A stretch of DNA of 64,000 bases from Capillidium heterosporum (Eukaryota; Entomophthoromycota; Entomophthoromycetes; Entomophthorales; Capillidiaceae): contig WBMQ01000009.1 of NCBI GenBank assembly GCA_016630905.1, forward strand, positions 248,001 to 312,000. The letters run 5' to 3'. Position 1 is the stretch's first letter; the number at the start of each line of letters is the position of its first letter. The position numbers were made by a program, and so were the translations under genes. The notes under the pieces were generated by a model. It searched no databases. It had not been told where the DNA came from and saw only the letters and a program-made list of their open reading frames with translations. Below, one piece after another: positions 46,340 through 57,153 of the stretch.

Positions 46340-47621
46340 TCAAGGTAAATACGATTTACTGAAACTGACAAAGACATCTGGTGACTGAGCTTTAATCCAT
46401 TTGATAAACTTTGGTTCAGAACTAGGTAGGGTGGCGAACTGTAAATCTAAAGTACTTGTTCTATCAGTTTCACTATAAGCTGAATTGTCGATCAAGTCTT
46501 CACAGTAATCCCAAGCACGTAGGGTAAAGTTGACTAAGTAAGGCATCTGGAATCTAAAAAAATCGAAAAAATTGAAGCCTAGGTGGACACATCCCAACAG
46601 TTTCAATCGGACGATTGGACTAGCACATGTGACATCTTTAAACAAATCATCGTGAATCTGAGAATTGAGATCTAAATGCGTTAGTTTAGGTAAGGATAGT
46701 ACAAGATTTAGCGAGCTGCTATCAAAGCTTTCAAATAGGTCAAGCTTGATGTACTGAAGGCTGATAAATTTTTGGAAATCTTTGAGGGGATATGCATCCT
46801 ACTGGTAGACCTAAGCTCACTAGACTATCAAACCTATGTGCAATAAAGTATTCATAACGTTTCAAGCTTGAATAGTTTGGATGTATAAAATCTAAGGATC
46901 GAAGTTCTGGAAAGCAGTTTGGGTGGATATGCAGCAGAACTTCGTCTTGTATGGAGTAAAGCATTAGCTTCTCAACCTTCAGAAAGGTAGTTGGATCCAT
47001 ATCCAGCTCAGAATCGTATCTCTCGATGTTTAAAGATAGAGCTTTTAAATTAGGAAAGTTTCGATTGATTTTAACTAGTATCTGTTGATCTCCCACTCCT
47101 AAATATAATCCTAATGACTTGAGCTGTGGGATATGGAACTTATCTAGAACTCCTAAATGCTCTAGGTCGTAATTGTGTATACTCAAATCAAAGTGATCAA
47201 GGCCTTCGATGATATGGTGGAAATCTACACTAGTTGGGAATGGCACATAGAGTTGTAAGGTAAATTTCTTTAGCTTTACGCTCAATGTTCGGATGAGATG
47301 TATTACTTCGGGCTCTTCACCATACCAAGTTATTGTAAGTTCTTCAAGGTTGGAGAGACGGTGCTTGATACTGTTGAGATAAGGAACAGTAAACTTTTTG
47401 ATTCGTTTTACGTAATTGAGGCACCTTAAAATTACTTCCTTGCGCTCAAAATCCTTTTCTTCTTTGAGAATAGAGATGTCAATTACCTCATAAAGCTTAG
47501 TTAACGAAAAAGAGTTGATGCATTTGTTGAAGTATCGTGTTTGAAAGCAATCGTCCTTATCTAAGTGCTTTATAATCTCTTCAACTATAAAATCTGGTAG
47601 GTCGCTGAATTTGTAACCCAT
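46340..47621 (-). CDS. F-box/leucine-rich-repeat protein, one frameshift
   Basis: Predicted SCF ubiquitin-ligase substrate adaptor. The ATG at 47621 (minus) opens an F-box: YKFSDLPDFIVEEIIKHLDK, with a second conserved part around FNKCINSF. Irregular leucine-rich repeats follow (LSNLEELTITWYGEEPEVIH, FPNLKALSLNIERYDSELD, FPELRSLDFIHPN). At about 46797-46802 the frame must shift by one base for LRRs to go on (DFQKFISLQYIKLDLFESF, LPKLTHLDLNSQI) to the stop at 46340; otherwise it ends after PSVHQA. No normal intron repairs it. Such F-box/LRR genes form large, fast-evolving families in related fungi, so recent decay is plausible. Full length would be about 426 aa. Confidence 0.7.
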
Positions 47622-47908
47622 CTCTTGTTTTATCAACTGAATGAAGGGAAAGATTTGGTTTAGACTTTTAGCTCAAGATTAGTTGTTGATGATGTGGACT
47701 AGCAAAACAGAATTTACTCCAATAATATCAAAGTTTTCATTTATGTGGGCAAAATCAATATTGCACTTAGAATGTAAGTATATAAAATTCAATAATCTTA
47801 TCAATAGAGTGCCATAATTACTAATATAAATATAGTCAGCTTACATAGAAGCTGATATTATTCAAATGAGCATATATAGCTATAAAAGAATATAGAGGTA
47901 CTGAGTTT

Positions 47909-48856
47909 TTGCCTTCAAATTTCAACTATCTATTGAAAGTGCACATGCTCTACAAATACAGTTACAATCTTGACACTAATATGCTAAAACTTCAGTCGAA
48001 GATCACTATATCCAACTTTGATAAATTCAACTACATACAGAGGCAGGTCTACTTCAATAGTTCGGATAGCCAACAAATTCCCACTGTCTTCAACAAAAAG
48101 GGATTGGTACCCGATGGTAACCACTCTATACTGTTACACATCTACGATAAATTTCAAATCTCCACATTAACTACATATAAACCGCAGTGGATCTACTTTT
48201 GCAAGAATATAGACACAATGGTGGTCGTAGTTTCGATACGTGATAGCTATGAACATGGTGGGGACTGGCACTAGCTTGGTAGGGTGCTCAACAAGCAAAA
48301 GTCGTACGACGATATAGCGGCAGCTGTCAACTTTCTTCCATTCCCAAGGCGACTACCACTTCGAGTCTACAAAATTTACTTTTTTAAATAATATGAGTAA
48401 CAGTAGGTTGATAGTGCCAATTATTTGTATCCAGATCTCTCTTAAATTGACAAGATGCATCGCCGAAATTGAGGTTCATGATTTCATAAAGCTCTCCAAA
48501 TCTATGATGGATCAAAATTGGATAAAGGATTTCGGCACTCCAGCAGAATCAAGGTGAAATTGGATAACCTACTCAAGATCTCATTTCCACATGCCATCTT
48601 GAATACTGGAGCTAAAGGTAACAAGATTTACCTCAGCTTTTGGACTTCAGCTGGTGAGCACGATAATCGCATTGCCAAGTCCCATTCATTCAAGTTGATT
48701 ATTGTTATTTAAAACCAACATAGGCTCTCTAAGAACTCAGCTCTACTCTACCTACATTGGAATTCTGATTATTTTAATGGGGGATCCAAGGATAACAATA
48801 GACTAGCTTATTTGAACACCCTGCTCTTCATTAGGTTGAGTATCGAGAACTACTGA
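47909..48856 (+). pseudogene. Decayed prolyl oligopeptidase (C-terminal domain), inverted copy
   Basis: Clear relative of the intact gene at 49208-51478 but on the opposite strand. Blocks: KFNYIQRQVYFNSSDSQQIP, KKGLVPDGNHSILLHIYDKF, KQKSYDDIAAAV, LLKISFPHAILNTGAKGNK, SAGEHDNR and LLYLHWNS. It has in-frame stops (after the H-G-G-D-W-H block and after FKLIIVI) and frameshifts near 48340-48420. The catalytic residues are gone: the G-G-S-N-G-G context reads N-M-S-N-S-R, the Asp in D-D-R reads D-N-R and the His in S-G-H-G is replaced in N-S-D-Y-F. The N-terminal propeller is missing. Confidence 0.85.
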
Positions 48857-49207
48857 ATGCCATAGCTGAGAATTTATATATATAATAAGTTTAGTCTTAT
48901 TTAATGAATATTTCATTATTGATATTGATATGTTTGTAGTAGCTCTCCTTAGCTTTGAACTATATTGTTGGTGGTCATCAGTCATCCCATACTTGGTAAC
49001 CGTTTTACATGTAAATGCATAGGAAAGGTCGTTTACTTTTGAATAGTTTGTTAATCAATAGTAAAAATACTAGATGTGAAGCTTCAGCCAAGGTTTTGTA
49101 AGTATAGAATAGTTACTACAAAAGCTTACCAAAATAAAAGCATATTCCAAGTTATACGAAGCTAAATTTATTAAATAGATAGAACTATCCAGCTCAAAAT
49201 CTGGAAA
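48857..49207. other. Spacer between decayed and intact peptidase genes
   Basis: AT-rich 3' spacer; the two gene copies meet tail to tail here. No gene seen. Confidence 0.5.
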
Positions 49208-51478
49208 TTAGTTGTTCTTGATACTTAATCTTATGAACGACAAAACATCCAAATCGGCCAATCTCGAATTATCGATAGATCTACCACTTCCATGGCCCGA
49301 ATTCCAATGCAGGTACAACAAAGCCGGGTTTCGAGCGAATCTATGCTGATATTGAATAGCAGCTGCCAACTTGAACGAATGCAATTTGACGACGCGATCG
49401 TCATATTCACCAGCTGAAATCCAAAAGTTAGGATAGGTCTTGCTGCCCTTAGCTCCTGTTTTCAAAACAGTGTGTAAGGGTGAAATTTTCAAGATGTTAT
49501 CAAGTTCATCCTTAGAGCTGAGAGCATTACCGTAATCTTCCACCCAGCCTTGACCTACTGTAAATCTAGGGAACTTCAATAGATCGTTAACCCCAACTTC
49601 GGCGATACAGCCACCCAAATTAGCGGTGTTTTGAGTGCAAGTCGCCGACGTCATAAGCCCACCGTTGCTCCCACCATTGACAAAGGTGGTTTTAGCAGAA
49701 CCGAACTGGTATTCTCCTGGAGTTTGGAAGAATCTAATAGCAGCTGCCATGTCGTCGTACGATTTCTGTTTGTTGAATTTCCTACCAGCTTGATACCACT
49801 GCTCACCCCGTTCAAACCCGCCTCTAATAGAAACTATAGCTACGACAGCATCCTCGTTCTCTACTAAATAGGCCCAAAGTGGTTTGTAGGCGGGAGATTG
49901 TGAGATCCTAAATCCACCGTAGGCGTACAAAAGTACGGGATGACTACCATCGGGGACCAAACCTTTTTTGTGGAAGAATGTCGTAGATATCTGTTGGCCA
50001 TCCGAACTGTTGAAGTAAGCCTGTCGTTGTACGTAGTTGGACTTGTCAAATTTAGGGATAGGGATTTCTGATTTGAGGGTAGTCTTCTTGGTGCTAAAGT
50101 TGTAAGTGTACTTGGCTTCGGTGGTAGTAAAGCTTCGCAAGGTGTAAGTTATCTCGCTGTCATCAGAGTTGAAAGAAGCATCGATGATTTTACCGTACTC
50201 GGTGGGTATGGATCCCAAGCGCCTTTCAGTCGCTTTATCGAAGAGCTCTAAGGAACTTAACCCATCCCAGCTGTAGATACCTATGATCTTGTCGTTGTTC
50301 CCTTGAACTGAATCGTCCAGTACTTTGTTTGGTAACTCGGGTATAGAATCGATGATGGTATCAGGTGCATCCAAATTAACTTTGATCAATCTACGGTTGC
50401 CAGCGTTGATGTCGGTTATTAAAGTCAAGATTTTACCATTAGTCGCGATAACCTTTTTGTGGTTGTTTGGAAATTGGGATAGGATGGGCTGTAGGTCGGA
50501 TGATCTGGAGTTGGTGTTCTTGAAGTAAACTTTGGCTCGGTTTCCATTGATTTCGTCTGCTTTGATCTGATAAATGGTGTATTTTTGGTCGACAGTTTGT
50601 AACTTGATAGATTTACCTTCCAACTCCTTTATGTCAGGGTTCAAGGCAACTTGGTTGCTATTCATCTTGGCATCTGCCTGAAGTCTTGATCTAGAATCGT
50701 TTATGACGTAAGTATTGATGCCTAGATATCTGGGTGGTGCAGTATCCAAACCAGCTTGATCGGGAGTATATCCTGTAGGTTGTCGATATTGGGTATAAGA
50801 GAAGCCCGAACTATCTGCATTCCAATCCAAAGAACTGCTTCTAGTCCATAGGAGCTTAGTGTCAAGTTGAGTACCATCCGATCTGACTACATGAACCTCC
50901 TCCCAATCGGAGCCCTTGCGACTCAATGTATAAGCGATATACCGTCCATCAGGTGATGGGTTAAACTGCCTAATCATGGTATGAGTCCTCTCGTAAGTCA
51001 AACTTGGATCTACTAGGACGGTAGGATTTTCTCCCTCCCTAAACTTGACTAAAACCAACTGCTGATAGGTACCGCTGTTGTAAAGCTGATAGGTAACACC
51101 GTTCACCACCTTTTTATCTCTAAATCTTTCGTACTCGTAGAGCTCTTTGAGGCGACTTTCGATTTTGGCCCGGCCCTCATCCTGAGCAACATAACTTTGG
51201 GTGAACGTGTGCTGGTCCTTCTGGAACTTCAAAGTCTGTTGAGACAGTGGGTTCTCCAATCCGATGTAAGGCTCTTTGATGTTGACACCAAAGTAGTTTT
51301 GGGAGCTAGTTTCATCCCTAGCCGCGGTTGGATAGTTCCACTCTCCAGTACTTGGGTTCTTTAAGTTGCTATCTACTGTTATATCGGCATTTGAGTTGGG
51401 CTTCAAGACGGTCCCAGAAGCCGGGTTCAAAAGTGAAATTAAAAATAGGGTGATTAAATTTTGTGAATTTACTAACAT
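49208..51478 (-). CDS. Secreted prolyl oligopeptidase (S9A family)
   Basis: Serine peptidase cleaving after proline in peptides. Single exon, 756 aa. A hydrophobic start (MLVNSQNLITLFLISLLNPA) predicts a signal peptide, unusual because most S9A enzymes are cytosolic. N-terminal lid and seven-bladed propeller (YPTAARDET, SPDGRYIAYTLSRKGSDWEE), then the alpha/beta-hydrolase domain: YAYGGFRISQSP, IVSIRGGFERGEQWYQAGR, nucleophile Ser604 in GGSNGGLM, Asp at 693-694 in EYDDRV, His729 in SGHGSGRS. All catalytic residues are present. Within the usual 700-760 aa. Twelve-plus possible Asn-X-Ser/Thr sites would suit secretion. A TATA box (GTATATAAAG, 51551-51560) lies about 75 nt upstream. Probably digests host or environmental peptides; inference. 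Confidence 0.93.
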   Translation of the reverse strand: MLVNSQNLITLFLISLLNPASGTVLKPNSNADITVDSNLKNPSTGEWNYPTAARDETSSQNYFGVNIKEPYIGLENPLSQQTLKFQKDQHTFTQSYVAQDEGRAKIESRLKELYEYERFRDKKVVNGVTYQLYNSGTYQQLVLVKFREGENPTVLVDPSLTYERTHTMIRQFNPSPDGRYIAYTLSRKGSDWEEVHVVRSDGTQLDTKLLWTRSSSLDWNADSSGFSYTQYRQPTGYTPDQAGLDTAPPRYLGINTYVINDSRSRLQADAKMNSNQVALNPDIKELEGKSIKLQTVDQKYTIYQIKADEINGNRAKVYFKNTNSRSSDLQPILSQFPNNHKKVIATNGKILTLITDINAGNRRLIKVNLDAPDTIIDSIPELPNKVLDDSVQGNNDKIIGIYSWDGLSSLELFDKATERRLGSIPTEYGKIIDASFNSDDSEITYTLRSFTTTEAKYTYNFSTKKTTLKSEIPIPKFDKSNYVQRQAYFNSSDGQQISTTFFHKKGLVPDGSHPVLLYAYGGFRISQSPAYKPLWAYLVENEDAVVAIVSIRGGFERGEQWYQAGRKFNKQKSYDDMAAAIRFFQTPGEYQFGSAKTTFVNGGSNGGLMTSATCTQNTANLGGCIAEVGVNDLLKFPRFTVGQGWVEDYGNALSSKDELDNILKISPLHTVLKTGAKGSKTYPNFWISAGEYDDRVVKLHSFKLAAAIQYQHRFARNPALLYLHWNSGHGSGRSIDNSRLADLDVLSFIRLSIKNN

Positions 51479-54125
51479 CTTTTCAAGGGCTATGTGATGT
51501 TGAAGTTTGTTGGTGTTTGTTTGTTTTGTATACTTTGTAGAGAATTCGGGCTTTATATACTTTCCAAATGAAATGGTTCAGCCTATAAGAACATATTTAA
51601 GCAAAAGATAATTAGTCATGGCAATATATCACGGGATTTGTAATCTGAAGTTTTTAATAGCCTGCCGATTATTCTTTCAGTAAAAATAAACTATCGTGAC
51701 TTTTAGCGAATGCAATGTGATGATAATAGCTTGGCGATGTCTACTTGCCTGACATCGCTCTTGTTCCTAAATACTGCAAGGCTTTCCGATAATAAAGCCT
51801 ATTAGAATTGATATAATATTTTAAAATGAAGAATGTATTCCAATTTTATTCTCTACATCTAATTGAAAGATATACTAAATGAATCCTATCTTGCGCTAAG
51901 CTGCCTGAAATTTTCGCCATCTCCATTGAAGTTTTAATCAAGTGTGCATACGGTATGAGCAGAAATATGTAAATTATTAGGAGAGGTAGTAGTATCCGAT
52001 ACCTTCATCCACCTTTTTTCTTTAATGTTTGCAAGGTACTTGGATCCTAAGATCTCATTTCAAAAATCATGAGTACCTTTTACTGACAGCTGAAATGGAA
52101 ATTATAAACCTATCAATTAGCTGAAGGTATATTAAATAGACACACTTTTCGGTCCTTACCACTATGTACTACATAAGTAACTTACGTAGATCTACATGGA
52201 AAGATACTCGTATATGGCCGATACAAAAGAACTTTTAGTGTGGATTTAGAATGTAATTTATAAGCTAGTCAACGATAATGTTAACATAAGCCTCTTCCTT
52301 CAAACTACAAATGTTTTCATAGTATTTGAATGCCTTAAAGACTATAGTTTGTTGCTTACCTTTGCTGCTAGTTGAACATTGAATCGACATAGGTTAAGGA
52401 TTACTTACTAACCTTGTAAGATACTAATTTTAACAAACTGGTAGTGTTAATCTGGAGAAGCATACAAAAAGATTTAAATGATATATACATCATATTCTAT
52501 AAATCTCTACTATCAGGTTAGAATAATAATATTTTGAAGTTAATCTTTATAAGCCAATTTAGTTTGGATAACTGTACCACAGATTGCCCTATTGAAATGA
52601 ACTTTTGTAAATTTGCAAAGAACATTTTATAAAATTCGAATAATTTACTCAACCCAGTTGTAGCAGACGAAATAGACTGATGCTAGCAGCTATTAGTATA
52701 TTTTAATTCACTACACTGTAAAATTTTCAAGTAAATCGATATATCTTTAAATTTTTAATAAACTGGAATTAAAAAATAGTTGATAAAATATCAAAATATA
52801 AAAGTGAATTTTAAAAATTATTATATACTAGATTTTATTCCATACTATCCTTATGTATACGGACAAGTGTTCCGTTCCTAGGTATAAAATTTTTACAAGT
52901 CCCAGATGCTACTTCGATTAATATAAAAGTTTCACTTTTGTCAGTACCCTAAGCAACTGTATATAGATTTATGGGACTACTGTATTTTATAATTCCTATA
53001 TAGCAGATATAATGCTATATAGTTGATTAAAATTAGCTGTATATCGGACGAAAGGAGCGCTTTTATAGCAAATTCAAATGTGATATATAGACTCAATATT
53101 TTTTCATACATTATCAAATATTCATTTTAATATGTCCATTTTTATAATGGAAATGTATATAATAGACATCTAGATTTAAACTTATACTATAAATTAAATT
53201 TTTCGATAAGATGACATTGAAATACTGATACTTTTGAGAATCGGATAGAAACAAAATTGTTTGAATCCTTCCGGATCTTTAATTTATACTTTCCATAGAT
53301 GACCTCTTTCCTTAGGAATATATGTTCACACATGTAAAGCCACAATAAATCAGAATACTACATTTTTATAACAGGAATATATATATTAGGATAAATAAAC
53401 TTAGTTGCGCCATCAATTTAATTTTATGGCAATATAGTATCAAAATTACAATATCTTTAAATACCGGATAGATACAAAAAGTTTGAATCCTTTCACAATT
53501 TATTATGTTAAGAAACAGCCACCTGTATGTGCAGTTTGATTGAAGTTTAATAACTATATGTTCGATAAACTTGAATCAAAGATAAACTTTAGTTAGAGAT
53601 ACACCAGCTCCAACCTTTCAATACAAATCGATACATCTATAAATAAACTTGTTTCTGAGATGTAACCATAGCGTGGACTTGGGACTCTTTAAACTCCTCT
53701 ATGTTAAAGATTATGAGTCTGTACAGTCTTTCCAAATCAACTTTTCGAACCCAAAGTATATATCGCATCTTTAGACCAAACTAGCAAAAGTGCAGGCCAA
53801 TTGGCAAAAATTCCAGGTCAATATGACAAAAAATATTTTCATAAATTGAAAGTTTACTTTAAAAATATATTTGAGCTTAGAGTTTTTGAAATTATTTCTT
53901 TACAGCTAAATATTACCTTTAAAAGCTATATATAAGCTATTTGAAAATTCTTGATAATAGTCCAATATATCCTTAAAAACTTATTAGTTTACCTGTAATC
54001 GATTTGGTAATAAATTCAGTTGCTATGAGATAAAATCAAAATATATACGTTAAATATTTTATTATTTATTGGCACTCTTTCAAATAAAGTAACTGCATGC
54101 ATGTGTTAAAACAATGAGATAGATA
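51479..54125. other. Long gene-free stretch
   Basis: 2.6 kb. Besides the peptidase promoter (51550-51560 TATA) I find no gene. Two short tracts look alike: 'gaatcggatagaaacaaaattgtttgaatcctt' style DNA near 53240-53270 and a related one near 53460-53490, and 'aatatatata' runs recur; these may be decayed repeats. Confidence 0.4.
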
Positions 54126-54274
54126 TCGGGACAACTAAAGATTTTGAAATTTGATAAGCTTATGAAAATCCATTAATATCTTCAGGATGCTACATGTTGA
54201 TAAACCATTTCGAAATCTATAAAAATATATAGCCACTCAACGGGTATGTCTCTAAGTTAGTTTAGATTTCAAAA
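54126..54274 (+). promoter_or_regulatory. Promoter block of secreted family, unit 1
   Basis: About 150 nt closely similar to blocks before units 2 and 3. Shared points: TTTGAAATTTGATAA, GAAAATCC, GTTGATAAACCATTTCGAAAT, a TATA-like CTATAAAAATATA (54218-54230) and the leader GTTAGTTTAGATTTCAAA directly before ATG. Confidence 0.6.
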
Positions 54275-54895
54275 ATGAGATTTATTAACATTAGCAGTTT
54301 GTTGATCGTAACCCTATTAGGTTCAACCATCGCTCTTCCAAACAGCCAAGGATCCATCAAAAGTGGGAAGAACAATCCAGCACAAGCGCTAGTAGAAAAA
54401 GACCAAAGATATTCGTCAAAAATTGGTAAAGCCGAAACAAAGGATTCGAAATTGAATCCAGAAGCCCAAAGATCTGGTGATTATGAGGTCAAAGTGGAAA
54501 AGGCTCCCGTCTACAAGCGCATCTCCTTCGAAAAGGTATTACAGACCGTCGGAATCATCAGCAACCTTATCGACAATGCTAGGGACAGCGTCCTGAAAGG
54601 TGTTCAAGTTGTCCATGACCTGTTTCATAAACACGAGGATGAAGAACCCAAGGATGAGGAAGCTATAGAATCTAACGGGTTGGGTCATGAGATCGAAAAG
54701 CATAAGAATAACTTGGAGAAGATCAAAGATCTCCTCATCTCTCTTATCAACAGTAAGAACAAAGGGTATAAAGGATCTGACGACGTAGAAGTTGGCGAAG
54801 CTAAGTTTAAAATTTTGGAGAAGCAGAAAATTGAGGCTCGCAAGTCGGAGCTGGGGAAGAAAACCAAGAAGGCGGTTGCTGAAGCCAAATCATAG
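54275..54895 (+). CDS. Small secreted Lys/Glu-rich protein, unit 1 (C-terminally truncated)
   Basis: 206 aa. Signal peptide MRFINISSLLIVTLLGSTIA with likely cleavage after IALP. Mature part is highly charged: an N-terminal variable region, then FEKVLQTVGIISNLIDNARD (amphipathic helix), HDLFHKHEDEE, and coiled-coil-like IEKHKNNLEKIKDLLISL and KKTKKAVAEAKS. No cysteines. Against unit 2 it lacks about 14 residues (the K-Q-I-D-S-K-V-E-E-A-K block) and stops early at TAG (54893-54895); eleven further in-frame codons after the stop still read E-S-K-A-E-L-D-D-T-T-A before a TGA, matching unit 2's tail. Family not recognised; secreted coiled-coil protein by inspection. Confidence 0.75.
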   Translation: MRFINISSLLIVTLLGSTIALPNSQGSIKSGKNNPAQALVEKDQRYSSKIGKAETKDSKLNPEAQRSGDYEVKVEKAPVYKRISFEKVLQTVGIISNLIDNARDSVLKGVQVVHDLFHKHEDEEPKDEEAIESNGLGHEIEKHKNNLEKIKDLLISLINSKNKGYKGSDDVEVGEAKFKILEKQKIEARKSELGKKTKKAVAEAKS

Positions 54896-55564
54896 GAATC
54901 GAAGGCTGAGTTGGACGATACGACTGCTTGAAGTACTAAATTTATTATAAAGTGATGTAAAATGTATCAGGATGTCAAACTACTTCTCTAGGAAATTTCC
55001 CTAAAAGGTTTAATAGAATAAAAAACATACTAATAGTAACATTGATCCTTTATCAATTGAAATTTTTCCTAAATTTACTTACAACCTAACTTTTGAAATT
55101 CATTTAAGTATATATTTACACTGTCAAATATATGAATTCATATAAACATATTTAATGTTAAGTTGCTTTTTTGTACGTGTACATTAGGCAATTATTACAA
55201 TAATTGCAAAAAATAGCACAATTTATCTGAGAAACTGGAGTTGACAATTTTATCATTTATAATGTTAATTAAGTTGATTAAAACATACTAATTTAACCAA
55301 TATATTAGTCCAACATATAGTGAAGAACGACTGTTAGACCGATATATGAAAGGACTATACCACCTGACTTTATTTGCCACACTTATTCTTCTGATGTCTA
55401 TGGATATTCATCCATTATTATGCTCAATAACTTTCAAAAATCATTTGACTATATAATTTAATTTAAGATCCAGTTGAAACATTTACGTTAAAAGCAGTTT
55501 ATCAAATTTTGCAAATGTTTTAATGAATTGATTGCATACTTGTACCGAAAACCTATAGTGAAAG
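54896..55564. other. 3' flank of unit 1
   Basis: Belongs to the tandem unit: 'aatttccctaa' and 'tagaataaaaa' near 54995-55022 recur after unit 2 (56430-56465). Contains a probable poly(A) signal AATAAA (55018-55023). No gene. Confidence 0.5.
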
Positions 55565-55716
55565 CATCGGGGCAACTAGAATTTTGAAATTTGATAAACT
55601 TGTGAAAATTCGCCACTATCATCGGGATAGTCCAGGTTGATAAACGACTTGGAAGGTCTATACAAAGTGTACAGTTATTTAACAGATGGGTATTTCAAAA
55701 AGTTTGATTTTCAAAG
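55565..55716 (+). promoter_or_regulatory. Promoter block of secreted family, unit 2
   Basis: Same block as before unit 1 with TTTTGAAATTTGATAAACTT, GTTGATAAACGACTTGGAA, a CTATACAAAG TATA-like box (about 55657) and a TTTGATTTTCAAAG leader. It is the most diverged of the three just upstream of ATG. Confidence 0.55.
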
Positions 55717-56373
55717 ATGAGAATTAATAATGTTAGTAGCTTTCTGGCTGTAGCCTTATTAGGCTCAACCATCGCCCTCCCAACTAACCTAGAATCCACC
55801 CAGGTCAGTAATAAAGTGGAAGCCAAGGAATTAGTATCTGAACCGATAACAAAGGCCCAAGAACCCAATGGAGGTGAAGCCAAAGTAGAAAAAGCCCTCA
55901 AACCCAGGACCAATTCTTTTGAAATAATGTTACAGACCATCGGATTCATCAGCAACCTCGTCGACAACGCCAAGGATAGCGTTCAGAAAGGTACCCAAGT
56001 CGTCCGCGACCTGTTCCACAAGCACAAGGACGAAGAGACTCAAAAAAAGCGGGCTAGGGAATCCAACGGGTTAGATCATGAGATCGAAAAGAAGAAGGGC
56101 AATCTGGAAAAGGTCAAGAATCTCTTCATCACTCTGTTCAATAGTAAGAATAAGGGGTATCAGGGGTCCGACGACGTGGCCATTGGTGAAGCAAAGTCTA
56201 AGCAGATTGACAGTAAGGTTGAAGAAGCTAAAGCCCGAACTTTGGAAAGACAGAATGAGATTAAGCAGAGGGTGGAGGCACGTAAGTTAGAATTAGAGAA
56301 GAAGGCCAAGAAGGCGGCTGTCGACACCAAGTTGAAGGAAACTAAGGTTGAATTGGATGCTGCAACTGCCTAA
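55717..56373 (+). CDS. Small secreted Lys/Glu-rich protein, unit 2 (full length)
   Basis: 218 aa and the most complete member. Signal peptide MRINNVSSFLAVALLGSTIA. Then a variable segment, FEIMLQTIGFISNLVDNAKD, VRDLFHKHKDEET, an IEKKKGNLEKVKNLFITLFN coiled-coil stretch, GYQGSDDVAIGEAKSKQIDS and a long basic/acidic helix KVEEAKARTLERQNEIKQRV ending K-L-K-E-T-K-V-E-L-D-A-A-T-A. Almost no aromatic residues and no cysteine, so likely helical and extended. Lies 1442 nt after unit 1 and 1437 nt before unit 3 (ATG to ATG). Function unknown. Confidence 0.78.
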   Translation: MRINNVSSFLAVALLGSTIALPTNLESTQVSNKVEAKELVSEPITKAQEPNGGEAKVEKALKPRTNSFEIMLQTIGFISNLVDNAKDSVQKGTQVVRDLFHKHKDEETQKKRARESNGLDHEIEKKKGNLEKVKNLFITLFNSKNKGYQGSDDVAIGEAKSKQIDSKVEEAKARTLERQNEIKQRVEARKLELEKKAKKAAVDTKLKETKVELDAATA

Positions 56374-57004
56374 GGTAGTATATTTACTATACAATGGCAA
56401 ATGTACATTGGAATATCTTACAATTTCCTTGGTAATTTCCCTAATGGTTTGTTAGAATAAAAATCTTTATAATAATAATATTATCCTCATTCACATAATT
56501 TTTATCAAATTTACTTTTGGTTTCACCTTTGAAGTTACTTATTAAACCTATTTCAGATCTATACGTATAACTATATGATTATAGTTTTCCTACTATCCTG
56601 ACAGGTAGATTCCATAAACTTTATAAGTTAGATTGTAAAAGTTGTGCTCTATTCAAACCAAGTAGAATTACAATTCCAACCTTGAGACTTTATAATACCA
56701 ACCAATATAATAAAAGCGTACCAACTATATATACAAAGCAGAGACAACAATAGCAAATTATTACAATATATTGATATATGAATAGACTATACAAACTTGT
56801 TTTCATTTACCATTCTTGCTTTTTTGATACCTATGATAATTTATTTATCACCTGACTAGTTTAAATGAATTGAAACTTGATATGTAGATATAATTGAATT
56901 TTTATAATGTAAAATTACAATATGTACGTTAAATATACTTTATTATATTTGTGCATTCCTTTAAATAAACTAACTGCATACTTGTACCAAAATTGAACAA
57001 TGGA
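56374..57004. other. 3' flank of unit 2
   Basis: Part of the tandem unit; shares the 'aatttccctaa' and 'ttagaataaaaa' tract with unit 1 and, near 56930-56990, the distal promoter tract ('cgttaaatat', 'actgcatacttgtacc') of the family. No gene. Confidence 0.5.
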
Positions 57005-57153
57005 AACAGGGCACTTAAAATTGAAATTTGATAAACTTATGAAAATCCACCACAATCGCCAAGATGGTCTAAGTTGATAAACCATTTCGAAATTCTATAC
57101 AAAACGTACAGTTGGTCAACAGGTATGCACTCTAAATTAGTTTAGATTTCAAA
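57005..57153 (+). promoter_or_regulatory. Promoter block of secreted family, unit 3
   Basis: Nearly identical to unit 1's block: TTGAAATTTGATAAACTTAT, GTTGATAAACCATTTCGAAA, CTATACAAAACGTACAG, and TTAGTTTAGATTTCAAA before ATG. Three related copies conserve the same elements more than the flanks, so these are good candidates for functional sites. Confidence 0.6.

Noticed and set aside
52700-53450. A transposon with terminal inverted repeats in the gene-free stretch
   Set aside because: No transposase-like frame, target duplication or convincing inverted repeat could be found by eye in the AT-rich DNA.
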